Shown: positions 1 through 6,001 of the stretch, in pieces | How positions within the stretch are numbered: the first letter of the stretch is position 1 | Layout of the letters: every line of letters begins with the position of its first letter | Assembly: GCA_018715825.1 (NCBI GenBank) | Contig: DVKU01000159.1 | Coordinates: forward strand, 1-6,001 | Length of the DNA: 6,001 nt | Source of the DNA: Candidatus Avacholeplasma faecigallinarum | GTDB lineage: Bacteria; Bacillota_I; Bacilli_A; Acholeplasmatales; Anaeroplasmataceae | Direction: 5' to 3' | Notes under the pieces: generated by a model | The model's database searches: none | Seen by the model: the letters and a program-made list of their open reading frames with translations, nothing else | Told to the model about the DNA's origin: nothing | Made by a program: the position numbers and the translations under genes

Positions 1-1234
1 GGGTGATTCTTTAAAATCTATTTTAAAGGCTTACGAGGAGCCAACTAGTAAATTATTTACCTTTTTAGCATCTAATCCTATTTTAGGCTTATTTATAGGA
101 ACAGCAATAACAGCTGTGGTTCAATCATCATCTGCCACAATTTCTATTTTGCAAACACTATATGGACAAGGTGCAATTGCCTTAATAGGTGCTATTCCTA
201 TTTTATTAGGCTGTAATATAGGTACCACCATAACTGCTTGTTTTGCTTGTGTTGGTGGTGGAACTGAAGCTAAAAGGACGGCCTTTGTTCATACCTTGTT
301 TAATGTTATTGGGGCCTTGCTGTTCATGATATTATTGATACCTTATTCTAAGCTCGTGCTGTTAATTCAAGATAATTTGTTATCGGGCTTATTTGGTCCT
401 AATGGTGAACCACCTAAGATGACCTTGGCTATAGCCCATATGATATTTAATTTAGCTACTACCTTTATTTTGTTTTTCTTTATCAAGCAGATGGTTTGGG
501 TTGCTACTAAGGTTATTAAAGATAAGGAAATTCCTGAGGATAAAATTATTGATGAATTATTAGATTATTCTTTAATTGAAAAGTCTTCCATCTTAGCTTT
601 ATCATTTGTAAAAAGAGCAGTTGATTATATGGCTAGTAAGGTTAGAACCTATGTTCATATTACTAAAGGCTATGCCTTTGTTAGAGATGATTCTATCTTG
701 GCTAATGGTGAGGCTTTAGAAAGAGATATAAATGTTTTAGATAAGCGAATTCATGATTATTTGATTAAGCTTACAATTGTCGATTTGAGTAAGGATTCCT
801 CTAAATTTTTATCTAAGTATTTAGATCAAATTAAGGATTTAGAAAGAGTTGGAGATCATTGTACTAATCTATTAGAGTTTTTTAAAGAACGTTATGAAAA
901 AAACATGCACCTATCAGATGATGGAACTCAGGATTTAGAGCAAATCTTTGATGTATTAATGAAGATGACTGATAAAACTATTGAGGCGATTGAAAAATGG
1001 TCATCTCAAGAGGCAGTAGAGGCTTCTAAGTTTGAAGATCAAATTGATAAGCTTCAGGATGTTTTACATGAGCGTCATGTTCATAGAGTTAATAATGGTC
1101 TATGCTCATTTATCAATACTGAGAGGTATGTGGAGATTTTATCTAATATAGAAAGAATGGGAGACCATTTAGAAAATATTTGCCAAAGTATAACAACAGA
1201 TGAATATTGTAAATACGATGAATTTGATCACTAA
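1..1234 (+). CDS. Na+/phosphate cotransporter family protein with C-terminal PhoU-like domain (5'-partial)
   Basis: This is the C-terminal 410 residues of a Na/Pi-cotransporter (NptA/YjbB-like) membrane protein, presumably moving phosphate with sodium across the cytoplasmic membrane. The frame is open from base 2, so the start lies upstream. The GTG at 116 is an internal Val, because conserved family sequence (NPILGLFIGTAITAV) precedes it. Numbered from the window edge, a QSSSA motif lies at 41-45 and an NIGTT motif at 72-76, the signature of one of the two Na/Pi repeats, here probably the second. Hydrophobic segments follow at about 94-122 and 140-168, each with an HxxFN-type motif (97-101, 146-150). 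The rest, about 180-405, is a helical PhoU-like region with paired ERVGDH (281-286) and ERMGDH (384-389) motifs, typical metal-binding sites of PhoU. The PhoU part should face the cytoplasm and may gate or sense phosphate. Family membership is firm. The exact substrate and direction of transport are inferred. Confidence 0.9.
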   Translation, partial: GDSLKSILKAYEEPTSKLFTFLASNPILGLFIGTAITAVVQSSSATISILQTLYGQGAIALIGAIPILLGCNIGTTITACFACVGGGTEAKRTAFVHTLFNVIGALLFMILLIPYSKLVLLIQDNLLSGLFGPNGEPPKMTLAIAHMIFNLATTFILFFFIKQMVWVATKVIKDKEIPEDKIIDELLDYSLIEKSSILALSFVKRAVDYMASKVRTYVHITKGYAFVRDDSILANGEALERDINVLDKRIHDYLIKLTIVDLSKDSSKFLSKYLDQIKDLERVGDHCTNLLEFFKERYEKNMHLSDDGTQDLEQIFDVLMKMTDKTIEAIEKWSSQEAVEASKFEDQIDKLQDVLHERHVHRVNNGLCSFINTERYVEILSNIERMGDHLENICQSITTDEYCKYDEFDH

Positions 1235-1262
1235 AACCAGTTTTTTACTGGTTTTATTTTTA
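1233..1262 (+). terminator. Rho-independent terminator of the cotransporter gene
   Basis: AAAACCAGT (1233-1241) pairs perfectly with ACTGGTTTT (1247-1255) around a five-T loop, giving a 9-bp stem followed by ATTTTTA. The stem begins inside the TAA stop codon of the cotransporter gene. It is A/T-rich with only three G-C pairs, so it may terminate incompletely. It separates this gene from the uvrB unit. Confidence 0.7.
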
Positions 1263-1281
1263 TTATAAAAAAATGTATTTA

Positions 1282-1310
1282 TAGATTTGTTTAATAAAAT
1301 AATATATAAT
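1282..1310 (+). promoter_or_regulatory. Candidate sigma-A promoter for the uvrB-sdaA-rlmD operon
   Basis: A perfect TATAAT -10 box lies at 1305-1310. A weak -35 candidate, TAGATT (3 of 6 matches to TTGACA), lies at 1282-1287 with a 17-base spacer. The start of transcription would fall near 1317, giving a leader of about 20 bases before the ATG at 1338. It sits in the only intergenic gap upstream of uvrB, after the preceding terminator. Because the region is very AT-rich, a chance TATAAT is possible. No SOS-box-like palindrome (GAAC-N4-GTTC) is visible here. Confidence 0.5.
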
Positions 1311-1322
1311 ATTAAAGGATAT

Positions 1323-1334
1323 AAGGTTGGTGAT
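1323..1334 (+). promoter_or_regulatory. Ribosome binding site that fixes the uvrB start
   Basis: AAGGTTGGTGAT resembles the anti-16S consensus AAGGAGGTGAT with a small imperfection in the middle. The GGTGAT half is followed by AAA and then ATG at 1338, which is the canonical arrangement. This supports 1338 over the in-frame TTG at 1287, which has no such site. Confidence 0.7.
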
Positions 1335-1337
1335 AAA

Positions 1338-3299
1338 ATGAAATTTGAGCTTAATTCTAAATATAGTCCGACAGGCGATCAGCCTAAGGCTATTGAACAA
1401 ATAGTAAATAATTTCAATAACGGTGTAAAAAAACAGGTTTTATTAGGAGCCACTGGTACAGGAAAAACCTTTACTATGTGTAATGTCATTAAAAGTTTAA
1501 ATAAGCCAACCCTAGTTTTAGCACATAACAAAACCCTTGCTGGTCAATTGTATAATGAGATTAAGGAATTTTTTCCTAAAAATCATGTTGAATTTTTTAT
1601 TTCTTATTATGATTATTATCAGCCTGAGGCGTATGTTGTTTCAAGTGATACCTATATTGAAAAGGATTCAAGAATTAATGAGGAAATAGATGAGCTTCGT
1701 CATAGTGCTACAGCTGCCTTAATGGATTATAAGGATACCATCGTGGTAGCATCAGTATCTTGTATATATGGAATTGGTGATCCTGAGGATTATAAAAATA
1801 GTATGCTAAATATTAGAGTTGGGGAAAACTATAATAGAAAAAAGCTATATCAAACTCTAATTGATATGCAATTTGAGCGTAATGATTTTGATTTTAAACG
1901 TGGAAGCTTTAGAGTTCGTGGTGATGTCTTAGAAATAATTCCCGTATCAGAGCATTCAAAGGGGATAAGAGTGGAATTTTTTGATGATGAGATTGATCGA
2001 ATTAGAACCTTTGATGTGACAACCGGAATGGCCATTGACGATGTAAAATTTGCCAATATATTTGCGGCTACCCACTTCGTTACTAATAAGGATAAGCTAG
2101 CCGAGGCAATAAGAAGAATTAAAGAGGAGCTTAAAAGTGTTCATAAAAAGTTTATTCAAGAAGGCAAGCTTTTAGAGGCTGAGCGTATTGAACAAAGGAC
2201 TAAATACGATATTGAAATGCTAGAGCAAACAGGTTTTTGTAGTGGAGTAGAAAATTATTCAAGGCATTTATCCTTAAGAAATGAAGGGGAAACTCCAGCT
2301 ACATTAATCGATTTCTTCCCCAAAGATTTTCTTATAATTATAGATGAATCTCATGTTACAATTCCTCAGGTTAGAGGTATGTATAATGGCGACCGTTCAA
2401 GAAAGGAAACTTTAGTAAATTATGGCTTTAGACTGCCATCAGCCTTAGACAATAGACCATTAAAGTTCGATGAGTTTGAAAAGAAATTAAATGATGTTTT
2501 ATTTGTTTCAGCAACACCAGGTGATTATGAGCTTAAATATCCTATTGTTGAGCAAATTATTAGACCGACAGGATTGTTAGATCCTATAATTGAGGTTAGA
2601 CCAACCATTGGTCAGGTTGATGATATTTATGCCGAAATCTTAAAAAGAATTGATTTAAATGAACGTGTATTAATTACAACTCTTACTATTAAGATGAGCG
2701 AGGATTTAACTGATTATTTAAAAAAGATGGGCCTTAAGGTAGCCTATTTACATTCTGAGGTTAAATCCTTAGAAAGATTAGAAATTTTAAAGAATCTTCG
2801 AATGGGTAAGTTTGATGTACTGGTTGGTATTAATCTATTAAGAGAAGGACTTGACCTTCCCGAGGTTTCTCTTGTTTGTATTTTAGATAGTGATAAGCAG
2901 GGCTTCCTACGTTCTACTAGATCTTTAATTCAAACGATTGGTCGTGCGGCAAGAAATGCAAATGGTAAGGTAATAATGTATGCTGATACTATTTCACCAT
3001 CTATGCAAGAGGCAATAGATGAAACTAAAAGAAGAAGAGAAATTCAAATGGAATATAATCAAAAGCACAACATTATACCAAAAACAATTATAAAGGAAAT
3101 CCCAAAATCTATTACAATGAAGAGCGTAGAAGAGCTTTCTCATACTAATAAGGTTAAATCACAAAAGATGACTAAAGAAGAAAAAATGTTATTAATAGAT
3201 GATTTAGAACAACAAATGCGTGCATACGCTAAGGATTTAAATTTTGAGGCTGCCGCCCAAATTCGTGATGCGATTTTAGAGCTAAAGGCTTCAAAATAG
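1338..3299 (+). CDS. uvrB: Excinuclease ABC subunit B (UvrB)
   Basis: UvrB is the DNA-damage-verifying subunit of nucleotide excision repair: loaded by UvrA, it opens DNA at the lesion and recruits UvrC for dual incision. The 653-residue length fits the family. Visible motifs are Walker A GATGTGKT (37-44), the Tyr-rich beta-hairpin with [11 protein letters not shown] (90-100), RVRGD (192-196) in the UvrA-binding domain, the DESH Walker B box (336-339), SATPG (391-395), [10 protein letters not shown] (501-510), the QTIGRAAR motif VI (532-539), and a C-terminal UVR motif (about 618-653) that binds UvrC. All key residues are present. An in-frame TTG at 1287 would add 17 residues ([17 protein letters not shown]), but the family N-terminus ([19 protein letters not shown]) and the Shine-Dalgarno site place the start at 1338. 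It is first in an operon with sdaA and rlmD; uvrA is not adjacent in this window. Confidence 0.98.
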   Translation: MKFELNSKYSPTGDQPKAIEQIVNNFNNGVKKQVLLGATGTGKTFTMCNVIKSLNKPTLVLAHNKTLAGQLYNEIKEFFPKNHVEFFISYYDYYQPEAYVVSSDTYIEKDSRINEEIDELRHSATAALMDYKDTIVVASVSCIYGIGDPEDYKNSMLNIRVGENYNRKKLYQTLIDMQFERNDFDFKRGSFRVRGDVLEIIPVSEHSKGIRVEFFDDEIDRIRTFDVTTGMAIDDVKFANIFAATHFVTNKDKLAEAIRRIKEELKSVHKKFIQEGKLLEAERIEQRTKYDIEMLEQTGFCSGVENYSRHLSLRNEGETPATLIDFFPKDFLIIIDESHVTIPQVRGMYNGDRSRKETLVNYGFRLPSALDNRPLKFDEFEKKLNDVLFVSATPGDYELKYPIVEQIIRPTGLLDPIIEVRPTIGQVDDIYAEILKRIDLNERVLITTLTIKMSEDLTDYLKKMGLKVAYLHSEVKSLERLEILKNLRMGKFDVLVGINLLREGLDLPEVSLVCILDSDKQGFLRSTRSLIQTIGRAARNANGKVIMYADTISPSMQEAIDETKRRREIQMEYNQKHNIIPKTIIKEIPKSITMKSVEELSHTNKVKSQKMTKEEKMLLIDDLEQQMRAYAKDLNFEAAAQIRDAILELKASK

Positions 3300-3303
3300 G
3301 AGG
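3298..3303 (+). promoter_or_regulatory. Shine-Dalgarno site of sdaA, overlapping the uvrB stop
   Basis: A perfect AGGAGG lies five bases before the ATG at 3309. Its first two bases are the last two of the uvrB TAG stop (3297-3299). This suggests that sdaA is translated from the uvrB transcript, possibly by ribosome re-initiation. Confidence 0.85.
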
Positions 3304-3308
3304 TTATT

Positions 3309-4505
3309 ATGTTTTCAATTAGAGAATTATTTAAAATAGGTAATGGTCCATCATCATCACATACTATAGGTCCACTTAATGCTTCTAAGGAATTTATTAG
3401 AAGATATAGTGATTGTGATGAAATAGTTGTTAAGTTATACGGCTCATTAGCCTTAACTGGTAAAGGGCATTTAACAGATTATATTATAGAAAAAACCTTA
3501 ATGCCTAAAGTATGTAGGGTAGAATTTGATGTAGATTATAATTCACCACATCCTAATACTATGGATTTTATAGGCTATAAGGATGGAAAGATAATAGGCC
3601 AAATGCGTGTTTATTCGGTAGGTGGTGGGGCCATTGAAATCGAGGGAACTCCTAAAAGAGTGTGCGATGATATCTATCCTCTAAACAAATTCAAAGAAAT
3701 CTCTCAATATTGTAAGGATTATAAATTACGTTTATATGAATATGTTGATAAAATAGAAAATGATACCTTCAATGATTATATGGAAGAAATTTATAATACT
3801 ATGAAAAAGTCTGTTGAAAGAGGACTTCAAACAACAGGAATTCTTCCAGGAAAGCTTCAAATTAAGCGTAAAGCCAATTATATTTATTATCAAAATAGTA
3901 AAGAAACAGATAAAACAGAAATAGAAAGACGTAAGACAGTTGCCTATGCTTACGCTGTAAGTGAGGAAAATGCTAGTGGCGGTGAAATTGTAACTGCCCC
4001 TACCTGTGGAGCCTCTGGTGTACTACCAGCTTGTTTGTGTTATGCTGAGGATTTAAATTTATATTCTCATAAGGAAATAATTAATGCCTTAAAAACAGCT
4101 GGCTTAATTGGCAATTTAGTTAAGCAAAATGGTTCAATATCAGGTGCCGAGGCTGGCTGTCAGGCTGAGGTTGGTACTGCCTGTTCGATGGCTGCAGCCT
4201 TTTTATCTGAGCTTATGGGTGGAAGCATAGATCAAATTGAATCAGCAAGTGAAATCGCCTTAGAACATCATCTAGGCTTAACCTGTGATCCTATTGAGGG
4301 CTATGTTCAAATTCCATGCATTGAAAGAAATGCTGTGGCAGCCCTAAGAGCAATTGATGCTAGTAAGCTTTCCTCCTATTTAAATAATGGTGATTCAAAA
4401 ATTTCCTTTGATTTAGTTGTTGAAACAATGCTAGATACTGGTAAGGATTTATCATATCGCTATAGAGAAACATCAGAGGGTGGCTTGGCTAAAAAATATA
4501 GGTAG
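3309..4505 (+). CDS. sdaA: L-serine dehydratase (L-serine ammonia-lyase), iron-sulfur-dependent, single chain
   Basis: This cytoplasmic enzyme deaminates L-serine to pyruvate and ammonia with a 4Fe-4S cluster rather than PLP. The beta-type domain is N-terminal (about 1-125), with GPSSSHT at 13-19, a SLALTGKGHLTD segment, and VGGGAIEIEG near 104-113. The alpha-type domain follows (about 128-398), with ERGL (170-173), GILPGKL (177-183), APTCGASGVLP around Cys233, GAEAGCQAEVG around Cys284, and GLTCDPIEGYVQIPCIERN with Cys326 and Cys337. The Cys284/326/337 spacing (42 and 11) matches the cluster ligands known for the Legionella enzyme (Cys343/385/396). Bacillus subtilis splits these domains into two genes; here they are fused, as in E. 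coli. At 398 residues it is shorter than E. coli SdaA (about 454) and lacks the C-terminal tail cysteine of the Legionella enzyme. There are 11 cysteines in total. It begins 9 bases after uvrB and ends 8 bases before rlmD. Confidence 0.95.
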   Translation: MFSIRELFKIGNGPSSSHTIGPLNASKEFIRRYSDCDEIVVKLYGSLALTGKGHLTDYIIEKTLMPKVCRVEFDVDYNSPHPNTMDFIGYKDGKIIGQMRVYSVGGGAIEIEGTPKRVCDDIYPLNKFKEISQYCKDYKLRLYEYVDKIENDTFNDYMEEIYNTMKKSVERGLQTTGILPGKLQIKRKANYIYYQNSKETDKTEIERRKTVAYAYAVSEENASGGEIVTAPTCGASGVLPACLCYAEDLNLYSHKEIINALKTAGLIGNLVKQNGSISGAEAGCQAEVGTACSMAAAFLSELMGGSIDQIESASEIALEHHLGLTCDPIEGYVQIPCIERNAVAALRAIDASKLSSYLNNGDSKISFDLVVETMLDTGKDLSYRYRETSEGGLAKKYR

Positions 4506-4509
4506 GAGA
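4504..4509 (+). promoter_or_regulatory. Shine-Dalgarno site of rlmD, overlapping the sdaA stop
   Basis: AGGAGA at 4504-4509 lies four bases before the ATG at 4514 and includes the last two bases of the sdaA TAG stop (4503-4505). It repeats the arrangement at the uvrB-sdaA junction and supports co-transcription and coupled translation. Confidence 0.8.
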
Positions 4510-4513
4510 TTTT

Positions 4514-5848
4514 ATGGAGCTTAATAAAACATATAAGGTTAAAATTAGTGATTACGATGTAATGGGTAATGGTGTTTGCCATATTGATAATATCGTAGTA
4601 TTTGTAATAGGAGCAATGAAGGATGAGGAGGCTATTATAAAAATCATCAACATTCATAAAAAATATGCCTTCGCTGAAGCTGTTAGGATTTTATCCCCAT
4701 CTATTAATAGAGTTAAACCTAAATGTAAATTCTATGGTTTATGTGGTGGCTGTGATTTAATGCATATGGATTATCAAAGTGAACTAAATATTAAAGCTAA
4801 TAAGGTATATCAAACCTTAAAAAAACGTAAAGATGTCAAATTCAACAGCATCATCAAATCTAACAATATTTATGGCTATCGTAACAAGGTAATGGTTCCC
4901 TTTCATAAGGATAGTGATGGTGATGTAATATATGGCTTTTATGAGAAAAAAACTCATAAGGTAATACCAATGAATGAGTGTATCATTTCTTCAGATATTG
5001 ATAATAAGATTCTAAAGCTTATAAGAGGTTATTTAAGTCTTTTTAATATCTCAATATATGATGAAATAGCCCATAAGGGTTTATTTAGAGAGGTTATGAT
5101 TCGTCATACTAAGGATAATTCCTATATGGTTGTTTTAGTTTCTACAGCTTCCTATGATTTCACTAGACTTGTAGAAATCTTAACAGCTGAAATAAAAGAA
5201 ATTAAATCTATTTATTTAAATATAAACCCTTTAAAAACAAACGTTATTTTATCTAATGACTTTAAACTACTATATGGTGATAAGACAATAACTGAAGATA
5301 TACTAGGCATTAAATTTGAGGTATCTCCATCATCATTTATGCAGGTTAACCACGATCAATGTGAAAAACTATATAGTGAGGCTATAAGAATGGCTGACCT
5401 ACAACCTAACATGAATGTTATTGATGCCTATTGTGGAATGGGAAGTATTACACTAAATATAGCTAAAAAAGTAAATAAGGTTTACGCTATAGAAGTAGTT
5501 AGTGACGCTATAAATAACGCCAATAAAAATAAAGAGCTTAATAACATATCTAATGCTACCTTCATTTTAGGGAAATGCGAAGAAGAAATAACAAAGCTAG
5601 TTAATAAAGAAAAAATAGATGTAATCTTCTTTGATCCTCCTAGAAAAGGCTGTGATATTAACTTCTTAAACACAGTTATTTCTATGAAAATCCCTAAAAT
5701 AGTTTACATCTCCTGTGATATAGCTACAGCCTCTAGAGATATAGACATATTAGAAAAAAATGGCTATATCCTACAAGAAGTTACCCCTGTAGATTTATTT
5801 AGTAGAACATCACATGTTGAGTCTATCACATTACTAGATCTAAAATAG
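4514..5848 (+). CDS. rlmD: 23S rRNA (uracil-5-)-methyltransferase, RlmD/RumA family (RlmCD-type in Gram-positives)
   Basis: This SAM-dependent enzyme forms 5-methyluridine in 23S rRNA (U1939 by E. coli RlmD; U747 and U1939 by Gram-positive RlmCD). The 444 residues start with a TRAM RNA-binding domain (about 1-60). Four cysteines for a 4Fe-4S cluster follow: Cys71, Cys77 and Cys80 in CX5CGGC, plus Cys156, close to the E. coli spacing. The C-terminal Rossmann methyltransferase has FMQVN with Gln277, the SAM-binding DAYCGMG (304-310), Glu327, DPPRKG (374-379), the catalytic nucleophile Cys401 in ISCDIATASRD, and the general base Glu436 in SHVES. The 35-residue spacing between Cys401 and Glu436 equals that of E. 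coli Cys389/Glu424. All catalytic residues are intact. Which uridine it modifies cannot be read from sequence; TrmA-like tRNA activity is unlikely given the TRAM domain and cluster. It is the last gene of the uvrB-sdaA-rlmD unit. Confidence 0.93.
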   Translation: MELNKTYKVKISDYDVMGNGVCHIDNIVVFVIGAMKDEEAIIKIINIHKKYAFAEAVRILSPSINRVKPKCKFYGLCGGCDLMHMDYQSELNIKANKVYQTLKKRKDVKFNSIIKSNNIYGYRNKVMVPFHKDSDGDVIYGFYEKKTHKVIPMNECIISSDIDNKILKLIRGYLSLFNISIYDEIAHKGLFREVMIRHTKDNSYMVVLVSTASYDFTRLVEILTAEIKEIKSIYLNINPLKTNVILSNDFKLLYGDKTITEDILGIKFEVSPSSFMQVNHDQCEKLYSEAIRMADLQPNMNVIDAYCGMGSITLNIAKKVNKVYAIEVVSDAINNANKNKELNNISNATFILGKCEEEITKLVNKEKIDVIFFDPPRKGCDINFLNTVISMKIPKIVYISCDIATASRDIDILEKNGYILQEVTPVDLFSRTSHVESITLLDLK

Positions 5849-5861
5849 CATAAAATCAACT

Positions 5862-5912
5862 AAAAAAAAGACCAAAAACGAGGAATTTTTAACGAAATTC
5901 CTCCTTATTTTT
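5862..5912. terminator. Bidirectional Rho-independent terminator between convergent genes
   Basis: GAGGAATTT (5880-5888) pairs perfectly with AAATTCCTC (5895-5903) around the six-base loop TTAACG. On the plus strand the stem is followed by CTTATTTTTA, ending the uvrB-sdaA-rlmD transcript 31 bases after the rlmD stop. On the minus strand the stem is followed by G, five Ts, and then a run of eight Ts (complement of 5862-5869), so it should also terminate a leftward transcript. The stop of the minus-strand reading frame lies in the loop. Confidence 0.8.
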
Positions 5913-6001
5913 ACCTAGTACAAATGTAAAAATTATAGATATGAAAATAACTAAAAATATGTGGTTAGGTGATAGAATGTAAATAATTGTTATGGAAAAA
6001 C
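5889..6001 (-). CDS. C-terminal end of a convergent gene, probable membrane protein (partial)
   Basis: Reading leftward from the right edge, one minus-strand frame stays open for 36 codons and stops with TAA at 5891-5889. The peptide has a hydrophobic stretch, IFLVIFISIIFTFVLG, followed by a short charged tail, KNKEEFR. That is the form expected of a protein ending in a transmembrane helix with a cytoplasmic tail. A second hydrophobic run (SITIIYIL) precedes it, separated by SPNH. The stop sits in the loop of a hairpin that has a good minus-strand T-tract, as expected for a convergent gene. The family is not recognisable and the start lies outside the window. AT-rich DNA tends to give Ile/Phe-rich frames, so chance cannot be excluded; the terminator geometry and the abrupt switch from hydrophobic to charged residues favour a real gene. 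Confidence 0.5.
   Translation of the reverse strand, partial: FSITIIYILSPNHIFLVIFISIIFTFVLGKNKEEFR

Noticed and set aside
116..118. GTG as a start codon of the cotransporter gene
   Set aside because: The frame is open to base 2 and encodes conserved membrane sequence directly upstream; the GTG is a Val just before the QSSSA motif.
1287..1337. TTG-initiated 17-residue N-terminal extension of UvrB
   Set aside because: It has no ribosome binding site, overlaps the predicted -10 box, and precedes a normal family N-terminus with a Shine-Dalgarno site before 1338.
1850..2056. Minus-strand open frame of 68 codons inside uvrB
   Set aside because: It lies wholly in a conserved coding region on the opposite strand, has no recognisable protein features, and is best read as a shadow frame.
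3350..3362. TCATCATCA triplet run resembling a microsatellite
   Set aside because: It encodes the conserved Ser-Ser-Ser of the GPSSSHT motif; similar Ser runs at 125-133 and near 5330 are also functional motif codons.
4460..4657. Minus-strand open frame of 65 codons across the sdaA-rlmD junction
   Set aside because: It overlaps two well-supported genes and their ribosome binding site; no promoter or family resemblance was seen.
5482..5673. Minus-strand open frame of 63 codons inside rlmD
   Set aside because: It is antisense to the conserved methyltransferase core; its hydrophobic look comes from complementing Asn/Lys/Glu-rich coding sequence.
5967..6001. AGGTGAT motif with nearby ATGs suggesting a plus-strand gene start at 5977 or 5992
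   Set aside because: The ATG at 5977 is followed at once by TAA, and the one at 5992 is too far from the AGGTGAT; the minus-strand frame explains the region better.

Overview
This is a low-G+C window (by eye roughly one third G+C) from the chromosome of a Bacillota-type bacterium. The clues are strong AGGAGG-type ribosome binding sites, AT-rich codon choice, and housekeeping genes that resemble Bacilli, Erysipelotrichia and Mollicutes-related gut lineages. I cannot name the organism. The code reads as standard: the first gene uses TGG for Trp, no TGA interrupts any frame, and the four forward genes end in TAA, TAG, TAG and TAG.

Layout. (1) From the left edge to 1234 (+) lies the C-terminal part of a Na+/phosphate-cotransporter-like membrane protein with a cytoplasmic PhoU-type domain; its start is outside the window. 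It ends in a small hairpin terminator that overlaps its stop codon. (2) A short AT-rich gap (1235-1337) carries a candidate sigma-A promoter. (3) A tight three-gene forward unit follows: uvrB (1338-3299), a single-chain iron-sulfur L-serine dehydratase, sdaA (3309-4505), and an RlmD/RumA-type 23S rRNA m5U methyltransferase (4514-5848). The gaps are 9 and 8 bases, and each downstream Shine-Dalgarno sequence overlaps the preceding stop codon, so the three are almost certainly one transcript. (4) At 5880-5912 a 9-bp hairpin is flanked by A-rich and T-rich tracts and looks like a bidirectional terminator. (5) From 5889 to the right edge, the minus strand is open and encodes what looks like the C-terminal membrane helix and charged tail of a convergent gene. 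This is easy to miss because only about 36 codons are inside the window.

The operon genes do not form a recognised pathway: DNA nucleotide-excision repair, serine deamination to pyruvate, and rRNA methylation. Both sdaA and rlmD encode 4Fe-4S proteins with all expected cluster cysteines. I see no new defence, mobile or RNA system. There are no CRISPR repeats, tRNAs, insertion sequences or riboswitch-like leaders. The points worth a second look are the hidden convergent gene end, the mixed-function operon, and small active-site variations in SdaA and RlmD.
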